Source: Bin75 sp965223955
GTDB lineage: Bacteria > Nitrospirota > Nitrospiria > Nitrospirales > UBA8639
NCBI GenBank assembly: GCA_965223955.1
Contig: OZ245029.1
Coordinates: 1,054,001-1,118,000 of the forward strand
DNA: 64,000 nt
Reading direction: 5' to 3'
Under the pieces are notes generated by a model. The model was not told the origin of the DNA and made no database searches. It saw nothing but the letters and a program-made list of their open reading frames with translations. Of the stretch, positions 1 through 7,174 are shown piece after piece (the first letter of the stretch is position 1; each line of letters begins with the position of its first letter). The position numbers were made by a program, and so were the translations under genes.

Positions 1-321
1 GAGTGCCGTTCGTGAATCTCCGGTCGGCGGTTGCTGAAGAATGCTGACGAGCCCGGTGCCCGTGTATTCGGGGTAGAGGTCTATGGCTCCGGTGCGAAGC
101 GCTTCAAAACAGACCTGCGTACCCGCCAACCCCAATCGCCGTTCCACGGAAAGCTCCGTGCGGGCTTCAATGAGTTGAGCGAAGATTTCAGCCAGGAGCT
201 TGTTCTCCATAAAATTCTTTGAGCCGACGACGATGCGGTCTTCCTGGGAAAAGGCCGGTAAGGGAAACAGCACGAAGAAGACCAGCGCCGCAAAACACAT
301 CGAATGAAGAGGCCTGGTCAT
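1..321 (-). CDS. Glycine betaine/choline-type ABC transporter substrate-binding protein (N-terminal part)
   Basis: Partial gene; its 3' end lies beyond base 1. The 107 visible residues begin with a hydrophobic signal peptide (FAALVFFVLFPLPAFSQ) and continue with VGSKNFMENKLLAEIFAQLIE and, further on, IDLYPEYTGTGL. These are hallmarks of OpuAC/ProX-type binding proteins for glycine betaine or choline. The ATG overlaps the TGA of the upstream ATPase gene by four bases (ATGA), so the two are translationally coupled. Such proteins are periplasmic or membrane-anchored, and in many relatives they are fused to the permease domain. Whether that holds here cannot be seen. Substrate assignment is by family only. 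Confidence 0.85.
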   Translation of the reverse strand, partial: MTRPLHSMCFAALVFFVLFPLPAFSQEDRIVVGSKNFMENKLLAEIFAQLIEARTELSVERRLGLAGTQVCFEALRTGAIDLYPEYTGTGLVSILQQPPTGDSRTAL

Positions 322-1073
322 GGGTGATCTCCATGGGATCGATGGTGAAGCAATTGCACAATGTAGTCGTGGGCCGGAGCGTTGAGAAGGTCAGTCGGAG
401 TTCCGATCTGCAAGAGGTGTCCCTCTTTCAACACCGCGATGCGATCACCGAGTTGCAACGCCTCATCGACGTCATGGGTGACCATGACCATGGTTTTTTT
501 GAGGTGCTGCTTCAGAGCCAGGAATTGACGTTGGAGTTCGTGACGGGTAATCGCGTCGAGCGCGCCAAAGGGTTCATCGAGCAAGACGATCTCGGGATCG
601 GCCGCGAGGGCTCTCGCAAAGGCCACACGTTGTCGTTGCCCACCGGACAGTTCAATGGGATAACGCGTTCGAAACTGGTGTGGGTCAAGATGAACGAGGT
701 CCAGGAGCGCGTCCACCCGGCTCGTTCTTCGTTTGGGTTCCCATCCGAGTAACAGCGGCACGAGGCCTATGTTCTCTTCGACGGTCCAATGCGGCAGCAA
801 TCCGGCGTCCTGCTGCACGTACCCGATGTGGCGACGGAGTGCTATGGGGTCTTTGACTCGTATCGGTTCGCCATGAATGCGGACCTCTCCTGAACTTGGA
901 TGAGTCAACCCGTTAAACATCCGGAGCAGGGTCGTTTTGCCGGATCCGCTTTCTCCGATCAGGACCAGGGTTTCACCTTGAACCACTTCGAGATCGACGT
1001 GCTCAAGGACTCGAACACCAGGGCCGAACTCCTTGCTCACATCATGGACACTCAGGACGGGTGGGTTCATCAT
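318..1073 (-). CDS. Osmoprotectant (OpuCA/ProV-like) ABC transporter ATP-binding protein
   Basis: 251 residues from the chosen ATG. It has Walker A GESGSGKTT, the Q-loop in YVQQDAGLL, signature LSGGQRQRV, Walker B IVLLDEPFGALD and the H-loop VTHDVDEAL. It resembles glycine betaine/choline importer ATPases but lacks the C-terminal CBS domains of OpuCA. The open frame extends upstream to 1244, but that extension reads through a dispersed intergenic palindrome (its translation gives PSPLLTKEG). The start is therefore placed at the paired ATGs at 1073/1070, just before the conserved LSVHDVSKEF. It is coupled to the downstream binding-protein gene by an ATGA overlap and would energise that importer at the inner membrane. 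Confidence 0.85.
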   Translation of the reverse strand: MMNPPVLSVHDVSKEFGPGVRVLEHVDLEVVQGETLVLIGESGSGKTTLLRMFNGLTHPSSGEVRIHGEPIRVKDPIALRRHIGYVQQDAGLLPHWTVEENIGLVPLLLGWEPKRRTSRVDALLDLVHLDPHQFRTRYPIELSGGQRQRVAFARALAADPEIVLLDEPFGALDAITRHELQRQFLALKQHLKKTMVMVTHDVDEALQLGDRIAVLKEGHLLQIGTPTDLLNAPAHDYIVQLLHHRSHGDHP

Positions 1074-1439
1074 TATAGGACCTGTGTCAAAATTTCTTCT
1101 GCCCACAACTCCATTTTCCGAGGGAGAGAGCCTGCTCCGGACTTGATCCGGGGGCTGGAGTGCGGGGGTTTCCCCCTCCTTTGTAAGGAGGGGCGAGGGG
1201 AGGTAGAGTCTGAAGAAGTTGTGTGGGATGTAAAGACGATACACGTTCTGTCATTCTCGTTTTCCCCTCTGTCATTCCCCACGTTTGCAATCGGGAATCC
1301 AATATTTTTTCTTGACAAGACCGACCATGGATATATTACAAAAGCCAGTGAGAGAGAGACCATCGACTCTCTTTCGACAGGAATTAGCGTGAAATTGGAC
1401 GTCGCCTGATTGTAAAAGGACCTGCTCGAGTCAATAATT
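1074..1439. repeat. Divergent intergenic region with dispersed palindromic repeats
   Basis: No gene is seen between the divergent ABC ATPase and EgtB-like genes. Bases 1160-1210 carry the 'CCCTCCTTTGTAAGGAGGGG' palindrome family. Bases 1250-1300 carry a copy of the 'TGTCATTCC...GGGAATCCA' family. Both recur many times in the window. The apparent open frames here are repeat-derived. Confidence 0.7.
1312..1339 (+). promoter_or_regulatory. Possible sigma70 promoter for the EgtB-like gene
   Basis: TTGACA at 1312-1317 is followed by AT-rich hexamers (TATATT at 1332, or TATTAC at 1334 giving a 16-base spacer). It lies about 100 bases upstream of the EgtB-like start. The -35 is perfect and the -10 is ambiguous, so this is only a candidate. 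Confidence 0.3.
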
Positions 1440-2648
1440 ATGCCGCGTTTAGCCGAAATACGAAAGGAGTTATCCGCGGCGCGGGCCTGCACCGATTCCA
1501 TCTTTTCCCTGTTTCAACCGGAGACGCTCTATGCGCGACCCATTCCGGAACGCCACCGCGTCATTTTTTACCTCGGCCATTTGGAGGCGTTCGATTGGAA
1601 CCAGATTTGCCGCTGGACGTTGGGACAATCCTCCTTTCACGACACGTTTGATTCACTGTTCGAGGCAGGCATCGATCCCGAGGTAGGCTCGAAACAGGAA
1701 GACATGCCCTCGGACTGGCCTTCGCTGGAAGAAATCCGGCGGTACAACGTCAAGGCAAGGGAGTCGGTTGATCGAGCTCTGGATAACGCTCCCGAACCCG
1801 TCCTGCACATGGCGATCGAGCATCGTTGGATGCACGCCGAAACCACGGCCTACCTGCTGCACCACGTTGCTCGTAGCGGGAAAATTGCCCCGCCTTTGTC
1901 ACCTCTGCCTGAAAGTCCGCCACCCCAGCACGCCATGATCGACGTTTCTCAAGGCGTGGCGACGCTTGGCCGTTGTGACGGGTTTGGCTGGGATAATGAA
2001 TTTGGCGAACAGCAAGCAGACGTGCCGGCCTTTGCGATCAGCAAATACAAAATCACCAATCAACAATACGGAGAGTTCGTTGAACAGGGCGGTCCCATCC
2101 CCCCGTTTTGGGTCAAACGAGGAGATCGCTGGTTCCTGTTGACGATGTTCGAAGAACTTCCGCTCCCCCCGCATTGGCCCGTCTATGTATCCCTGAGCCA
2201 CGCGCAGGCCTATGCGCAATGGGCCGGCCTCTCGCTTCCGACTGAAGCGCAATTTCATCGGGCGGCGTACGGGACCCCAAGCGGCGAAGAACGCGCCTAT
2301 CCCTGGGGAGACCGGATCACCAACGGCGTGCACGGGAATTTTCATTTCCGGTTTTGGGACCCAATCCCGGTCACGGCCAATCCGCAAGGTGACAGTGCAT
2401 TCGGGGTTTCCCAATTAGTCGGGAACGGATGGGAATGGACCTCGACTCGATTCCATCCCTTTGAAGGCTTCCAGTCCCATCCCACCTATCCCGGATACTC
2501 CTCTCGCTTCTTCGACGATGATCATTTCATCGTCAAAGGAGGAGCCCCCACCACGGCCTCATGTTTGTTGCGTCGCTCATTCCGAAATTGGTTTCGCCAA
2601 GGCTATCCCCACGCCCACGCCGGCTTCCGGTGCGTCAACAACCCCTGA
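1440..2648 (+). CDS. EgtB/SUMF1-family nonheme iron enzyme with DinB-like N-terminus
   Basis: 402 residues. The N-terminal DinB-like domain (about 1-150) contains YLGHLEAFDW and the H-x3-H-x-E motif in EHRWMHAE, the three-histidine iron site of EgtB-type sulfoxide synthases. The C-terminal formylglycine-generating-enzyme-like (SUMF1) domain (about 165-402) shows AYPWGD, GNGWEWTSTRF and the terminal HAHAGFRC. The family couples cysteine-type thiols to an N-methylated histidine with oxygen, as in ergothioneine or ovothiol synthesis. No EgtD methyltransferase, EgtA or EgtC is adjacent, so the exact product is open. A stand-alone gene preceded by a candidate promoter. Confidence 0.8.
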   Translation: MPRLAEIRKELSAARACTDSIFSLFQPETLYARPIPERHRVIFYLGHLEAFDWNQICRWTLGQSSFHDTFDSLFEAGIDPEVGSKQEDMPSDWPSLEEIRRYNVKARESVDRALDNAPEPVLHMAIEHRWMHAETTAYLLHHVARSGKIAPPLSPLPESPPPQHAMIDVSQGVATLGRCDGFGWDNEFGEQQADVPAFAISKYKITNQQYGEFVEQGGPIPPFWVKRGDRWFLLTMFEELPLPPHWPVYVSLSHAQAYAQWAGLSLPTEAQFHRAAYGTPSGEERAYPWGDRITNGVHGNFHFRFWDPIPVTANPQGDSAFGVSQLVGNGWEWTSTRFHPFEGFQSHPTYPGYSSRFFDDDHFIVKGGAPTTASCLLRRSFRNWFRQGYPHAHAGFRCVNNP

Positions 2649-3305
2649 TCAACCTTTGTCTTTGATAAGAGCTTTATAGAACCCTCGCCCCCGGAGGGAG
2701 AGGGCAGGGTGAGGGGGACGGGGAGGCAGAGGCATTGAGACCAAAATAGCTAACGACACCCCGAATTGGTCATTCCGAGCGAAGCGAGGAATCTCTCCCT
2801 AAATAACCGAAGGCCTCAGCAATGAGATAGTTCCTTCGCGTTGTTCAGGACAAGCGCTTCGTTATGCTCAGGACAGGCAGCGTAGGTTTGTTGATCTGTT
2901 CCTGCGTTCATGATGACAAATTAGTCTCCAAAATGATCCAAAAAGATGAATAAAAGATCATAAATTGATCTATTTAGATGCAAGACAGGGCAATTATGGT
3001 GCCAAATAGATACCTTTTGTTGATTCTAAAATAAAAAAATCCTGAGACCGTAGGTCTGGTAGGTCGGGTTAGCGTAGCGTAACCCGACAGCGTGGCTGTT
3101 CCTCCTCTTTATAAGGCTCGGTGATTTGGTTCAGTTGCAGTCGCCTGCATCGCTACACGGCAGATAGAGTCCAGAAAGCGGAACAAATTGTGGAATCAAG
3201 TGATTGACGGATGTTTACAAAGATGCTGGAAGGACATACTTGCCGTGTCGTAGCCTACAAAAATGGCCCACTCGACTGTTTGGGCTTTGAAGGGAGTTCT
3301 CCAGA
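2649..3305. repeat. Gene-free region with several repeat types
   Basis: No supported gene. Bases 2682-2725 hold a 'ctcgcccc...gggagagggcagggtgaggg' repeat. Bases 2765-2900 hold copies of the 'GTCATTCCGAGCGAAGCGAGGAATCT' family. Bases 3056-3090 hold a palindrome built on GTCGGGTTAGCG/TAACCCGAC. The stretch 2930-3050 is AT-rich with repeated GATC-containing words and no coding frame. Confidence 0.6.
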
Positions 3306-3692
3306 TCACCAGAGCCGGCGAATGCCGTAGTGATCGAAGAGTGTCTCAATCGAGATGAGAACGAGGTTGCGCCCAAGTGCCTGGGCTATCAGCATCCGGT
3401 CGAAGGGGTCGCGAAGGGGGCCCTGCAACGCGCTGGCGCGGGCTGCGTCTTCCACGGTTATTGCCAGCCCCTCAAAGTTCTCATCGGCTATGTGGCCGGT
3501 AATGTCCTTGGCTAACCCCTTCGCGTCCGGGAGTCTACGGACCCGGTATTTGGTGGTGATTTCCCAGGCCGACGCCGCGCTGATCAGGATGTCGTTGTCC
3601 CCATCCGCTATCGCCTGCCGGGCGGACGCGGATAAGCGTTCGTTTCCGGCGAACCACCAAATGAATGTGTGGGTATCAAGCAGAAGGCGCAC
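3306..3692 (-). CDS. vapC: VapC-type PIN-domain ribonuclease toxin
   Basis: 128 residues, GTG start three bases after the antitoxin stop. PIN-domain acidic residues are visible: the N-terminal LLLDTHTFIWW (Asp), SAASAWEITTKY (Glu), and RDPFDRMLIAQAL (Asp pair) followed by LVLISIETLF. The length fits the VapC family, which cleaves tRNA or rRNA in a Mg-dependent way and is neutralised by its cognate VapB. The operon order antitoxin-toxin on the minus strand is canonical. The target RNA cannot be predicted from this sequence. Confidence 0.9.
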   Translation of the reverse strand: MRLLLDTHTFIWWFAGNERLSASARQAIADGDNDILISAASAWEITTKYRVRRLPDAKGLAKDITGHIADENFEGLAITVEDAARASALQGPLRDPFDRMLIAQALGRNLVLISIETLFDHYGIRRLW

Positions 3693-3695
3693 AGG

Positions 3696-3950
3696 CTACG
3701 CCTTCCCCTCCCAGGCAGCCAATTCCTCCTCCGGTAGCGGGTCAAAGAAGAAGCTGTCGTCGAAAATAGCATCGTCCAGCTTGATCCGGCCTTTCCAGGA
3801 GCCGAATTGCCGCTTGCCCCGTTTTTGGACCCGCACGAGCCGTGCCACCGGCTCGCCGTTGCGGGCGATGACCACTTCCTCGCCGGCTTCGACTTGCGCA
3901 AGCAGACGTGACAGGTTGGTTTTCGCTTCATGGACGTTCACTTTTGCCAT
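3696..3950 (-). CDS. vapB: Phd/YefM-family antitoxin (VapB)
   Basis: 84 residues. The N-terminal half MAKVNVHEAKTNLSRLLAQV...GEEVVIARNGEPVARLV is the Phd/YefM DNA-binding fold. The C-terminal acidic and aromatic tail (DDAIFDDSFFFDPLPEEEL) is the expected toxin-wrapping segment. It lies immediately upstream of the PIN toxin with a three-base gap. By family, the protein binds its own promoter and represses the operon together with the toxin. Confidence 0.9.
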   Translation of the reverse strand: MAKVNVHEAKTNLSRLLAQVEAGEEVVIARNGEPVARLVRVQKRGKRQFGSWKGRIKLDDAIFDDSFFFDPLPEEELAAWEGKA

Positions 3951-4022
3951 AGCGGGCTCCTCAATGACAGCCTTAGCTAATTACATGACTAACAGGAGAA
4001 TTGTCAAGCAGATATCGGCTGG

Positions 4023-4148
4023 ATGCCGCTCCTGACGGAAGTCGGGATGCACAAGCGTGGTGGCAAGGCCGGGATGATATTCCGAGACGAGTTCGAAGGA
4101 GCGCTTGGGTGGTTCAATCTTTGGATGACGGACAACGTCATCCGCTAG
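4023..4148 (+). other. Possible short gene remnant of unknown origin
   Basis: A 41-codon open frame (ending GALGWFNLWMTDNVIR) follows an in-frame stretch without an obvious ribosome-binding site. No family is recognised. It may be the 3' end of a lost gene beside the VapBC module or simply random sequence. Confidence 0.15.
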
Positions 4149-4213
4149 TAAAGTGGTCATTTACCAAAGTCTTTCTCTGATCTGTATCCGATCTGATCGT
4201 ATGGAATCAACGG

Positions 4214-6019
4214 TCACGCCTCCGGCATACGGATGCGTTCGACTAATTCCCTGATCTTTGCGGGCGGCGGTGCGGTGAATTGCGAGACCGTCAGCGCGAC
4301 GGTCAGGTTCAGGACCATGCCGACCGTGCCGATGCCTTCCGGTGAAATTCCGAGAAACCAGTTGGCCGGGACGTTCTCCGCCATGGGGGCGATAAACACG
4401 CCTTTGAAATAAATAATGTATCCCATGGTAAAGATGAGACCCGTCAGCATACCGGCAATGGCACCCCATTTGTTCATGCGTGTACTGAAGATTCCCAGCA
4501 GGATGACCGGGAACAGGGACGAGGCGGCCAGTCCGAAGGCGAACGCCACCACCTGAGCCACGAAGGCCGGGGGATTGGACCCGAGATATCCCGCGATGGC
4601 AATGGACACGGCGGCGGCGATGCGGCCGGCGGTCAATTCCTGTTTGTCCGACAGGTTTTTCGCGAAGGTGCTTTTCAGGATGTCGTGGGAAACGGCGACG
4701 GAAATGACCAGTAACAGTCCCGCTGCGGTGGAAAGAGCCGCGGCAATACCACCGGCGGCAATCAATGCAATCACCCAATCGGGCAGGCCTGCAATTTCCG
4801 GATTGGCCAAAACCATGATGTCCCGATCAACATAGACTTCATTGGCAAAGGGCGCACCCTCGGCAACGTCGCCGGGGCCGGGATTCGTGACCAGGCGCCG
4901 GCCTGATTCACCACGGGCATCACGATCAAAGATGGGTTTGCCGCCGGCAAAGGCCCTGCCGGCAGCGTGCTGGATTTTGCCGTCGTGATTGTGGTCGTAC
5001 CAGGCGATCAGACCTGAATTTTCCCATGTGCGAAACCATCTCGGCATGGTTTCATAGGCGGTCCCGGTGCCATCGGTGCCATTGACGGTCGTAATGAGAT
5101 TCAGCCGCGCCAGCCCGCCGACGGCAGGGGCGACAGTATATAACAGAGCGATAAAGACCAGTGCCCAGGCGGCGGAACGTCGTGCATCTTCCACGCGGGG
5201 CACGGTAAAAAAACGCACGATCACGTGGGGCAGGCCCGCGGTCCCCGCCATCAGGGCAAACGTAATCGCCAGCATGTTGATCATGGAACTATCGTTGAAG
5301 GGGTGCGTATAGGCGTTGAACCCCAGGTCCATGAGGACCTGATCCAGTTTCAGCAGGAGATACCCGGACCCATCCGCCATGGTGGACCCCAGGGCCAACT
5401 GCGGGACGGGGTTGCCGGTCAATTGCATGGAGATAAACACGGCGGGAACGGTATAGGCGAAGATCAACACGCAGTATTGCGCCACTTGCGTGTAGGTAAT
5501 GCCTTTCATGCCGCCGAGCACGGCATAGATAAACACAATACACATCCCGACGGCCAGACCGACCTCGATCTTCACTTCGAGGAAGCGGGAAAACACGATG
5601 CCGACCCCGCGCATTTGTCCCGCCACGTAGGTAAAGGAGATGAAGATGAGACACAGGGCGGCCACGAAGCGGGCCAGGTCCGAGTCATACCGTTCGCCGA
5701 TAAATTCCGGCACGGTGAATTTGCCGAACTTGCGTAAATACGGAGCGAGCAGCATGGCCAGTAACACGTACCCACCGGTCCAGCCCATGAGGTACATGCT
5801 GCCTTCATACCCGAGAAAGGCAATCAGGCCCGCCATGCTGATAAAGGAGGCGGCTGACATCCAGTCGGCCGCGGTGGCCATGCCGTTGGCAAGGGGTGGG
5901 ACGTGTCTGCCGGCGATATAAAACTCGCTGGTGCTGTTGGCACGGGCCCAGAAGGCAATCCCGATATACACCACAAACGTGAACCCCACGACGAGAGCAG
6001 TCAAATCCTGTAAACTCAT
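4214..6019 (-). CDS. Sodium:solute symporter, ActP/acetate-type large subunit
   Basis: 601 residues with a repeated hydrophobic pattern of about 13 membrane segments. The sodium:solute symporter hallmark is clear near the N-terminus (EFYIAGRHVPPLANGMATA, ADWMSAASFISMAGLI), as is the conserved PHVIVRFFTVPRVEDARRSA and the late GGIAAALSTAAGLLLVIS. It belongs to the subfamily that works with a small DUF4212 partner, which is encoded directly upstream with a 4-base ATGA overlap. The likely cargo is acetate or another short monocarboxylate, moved with Na+ or H+ across the inner membrane. A long soluble insert (about 340-400) is typical of this subfamily. Confidence 0.9.
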   Translation of the reverse strand: MSLQDLTALVVGFTFVVYIGIAFWARANSTSEFYIAGRHVPPLANGMATAADWMSAASFISMAGLIAFLGYEGSMYLMGWTGGYVLLAMLLAPYLRKFGKFTVPEFIGERYDSDLARFVAALCLIFISFTYVAGQMRGVGIVFSRFLEVKIEVGLAVGMCIVFIYAVLGGMKGITYTQVAQYCVLIFAYTVPAVFISMQLTGNPVPQLALGSTMADGSGYLLLKLDQVLMDLGFNAYTHPFNDSSMINMLAITFALMAGTAGLPHVIVRFFTVPRVEDARRSAAWALVFIALLYTVAPAVGGLARLNLITTVNGTDGTGTAYETMPRWFRTWENSGLIAWYDHNHDGKIQHAAGRAFAGGKPIFDRDARGESGRRLVTNPGPGDVAEGAPFANEVYVDRDIMVLANPEIAGLPDWVIALIAAGGIAAALSTAAGLLLVISVAVSHDILKSTFAKNLSDKQELTAGRIAAAVSIAIAGYLGSNPPAFVAQVVAFAFGLAASSLFPVILLGIFSTRMNKWGAIAGMLTGLIFTMGYIIYFKGVFIAPMAENVPANWFLGISPEGIGTVGMVLNLTVALTVSQFTAPPPAKIRELVERIRMPEA

Positions 6020-6285
6020 GCGCCGTCCCGTGTGTCACGCTCGGCCCGGTAGCGTTGATCCAGCTTGGTGACCCGCCAATTGTAGAAAAAGATCAGGGCG
6101 ACAAAACCATACATGGCACCCTGTTGCGCGAACCAGAAGCCCAGTTTGTACCCACCGAGAGAAAAGTGATTGAGTTGTTCGACAAAGAGGATGCCGCAGC
6201 CATAGGACACCGTACCCCACAGCGTGAGGCATAAGGCAATAAGCCGCAGATTAGCCTTCCAATAGGCGTTGGAATGAGTGCTCAC
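6016..6285 (-). CDS. DUF4212 small subunit of sodium/substrate symporter
   Basis: 89 residues with two predicted membrane helices (LIALCLTLWGTVSYGCGILF and GFWFAQQGAMYGFVALIFFYNW). The start MSTHSNAYWKANLRL and the WFAQQG motif are typical of DUF4212. These proteins are always found beside ActP-like symporters and are thought to be a structural or regulatory subunit. The stop overlaps the start of the large subunit (ATGA). Confidence 0.9.
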   Translation of the reverse strand: MSTHSNAYWKANLRLIALCLTLWGTVSYGCGILFVEQLNHFSLGGYKLGFWFAQQGAMYGFVALIFFYNWRVTKLDQRYRAERDTRDGA

Positions 6286-6619
6286 GGTGTCCCGGTTTTC
6301 CGTTGTGTGATGGCCGATTGCTGTCCGAATGGGTTGTTATAGCAAAAACACGGACGGTCGGGAATTTCAGGAAAATCCGCCCGGGCCTTTCGCCTATTTC
6401 GCCGAATCATGGAACAAGGGTTCAATCTGACGTATAATGTCACGTTCATCAACAATTTTACACAAGAAGCAAGTTCTTTTGAACGACTGTATTTGAACAA
6501 GAACTCTACAGGGAAGTTTATGCCTGGCTCCGAGCACGGAGGAGGTGGCTACACGCCTGCCCTGGAGAGAGTGGTAAAAAGGCAGGGCAGCATGAGTTGG
6601 GGTTGATGGACGCTGACGG
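6286..6619. other. Divergent intergenic region, symporter / DUF4258
   Basis: No gene with family support. A 65-codon frame at 6409-6606 has a good-looking start but low-complexity composition and no homology that I recognise. Bases 6560-6590 carry a short inverted repeat (CTGCCCT...AGGGCAG). Promoters for both flanking transcripts are presumably here, but none is convincing. Confidence 0.4.
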
Positions 6620-6874
6620 ATGATCTACGATTTAACCAAACATGCACCTGAAAGTTTACGAAAACGTCAGATCATCCAGATGGAATGGATTGAAAGGGTG
6701 CTTGCAGAACCTGAACGCGTGGAACCGGATCGTTTTGATTTGGAATTAGAGCATCGCCTGAGGAGCATTCTGGAGTACAAGGGGCGCGTGTTGCGCGTCA
6801 TTGTCAAAAAACAGACAAACCCGATCCGGGTCATCACGTGTTATTTCGACCGCAAGATGAGGGGGCAGCTATGA
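6620..6874 (+). CDS. DUF4258 domain protein (toxin-like)
   Basis: 84 residues. The pattern MEWIERVLAEPER...RLRSILEYKGRVLRVIVKKQTNPIRVITCYFDRK is the DUF4258 fold, related to RelE/BrnT-like RNases (a short alpha/beta protein ending in a conserved V-I-T-x-Y/F-x-D-R). It overlaps the following DUF2283 gene by four bases (ATGA). The pair behaves like a candidate toxin-antitoxin module, but activity has to be inferred from this architecture alone. Confidence 0.75.
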   Translation: MIYDLTKHAPESLRKRQIIQMEWIERVLAEPERVEPDRFDLELEHRLRSILEYKGRVLRVIVKKQTNPIRVITCYFDRKMRGQL

Positions 6875-7095
6875 AATTGCGAATTGATGAAGAAGCCGAT
6901 GCGTTGCATCTGGAACTTGTTAACATACCGGTGGAGGAGTCTGAAGAAGTCGCTCCTGGTGTGATTGTGGACTACGACAAATCCAACCAGGTCGTTGGTA
7001 TCGAGGTGCTTTATCTTTCGAGACGACCGCAGCCGGTAAACCTGATGGATTTTCAGTTTGAGACCCACCCCAAAAAATTGGCTTCCACGAACTGA
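6871..7095 (+). CDS. DUF2283 domain protein (putative antitoxin partner)
   Basis: 74 residues starting MKLRIDEEADALHLELV, with the internal VAPGVIVDYDKSNQVVGIEVLYLSRR. This is the classic DUF2283 pattern. The ATG within the ATGA overlap is chosen over the earlier in-frame start, because the conserved domain begins exactly there. DUF2283 genes very often follow DUF4258 genes. The probable role is neutralising or regulating its partner. Confidence 0.75.
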   Translation: MKLRIDEEADALHLELVNIPVEESEEVAPGVIVDYDKSNQVVGIEVLYLSRRPQPVNLMDFQFETHPKKLASTN

Positions 7096-7136
7096 CGCGG
7101 ATACTTCCTTACAATCCCTCACGTCGATGCCATGGC

Positions 7137-7166
7137 TGGCCGCTTGAATCTGCGGTCACCTTTTAA
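7137..7166 (+). terminator. Candidate intrinsic terminator after DUF2283
   Basis: TGGCCGC and GCGGTCA can form a 7-bp stem with one G-U pair around an 8-base loop, followed by CCTTTT. It lies just before the ECF transporter gene, so it could also act as an attenuator. Confidence 0.35.
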
Positions 7167-7174
7167 AGCCCCCA

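Noticed and set aside
1074..1092. TTGACA...TATAAT on the minus strand directly before the ABC ATPase
   Set aside because: The two boxes are only about 7 bases apart, too close for a sigma70 promoter.
6409..6606. 65-codon gene upstream of DUF4258
   Set aside because: Glycine/Ser-rich random-like end, no ribosome site of quality, no recognisable family.
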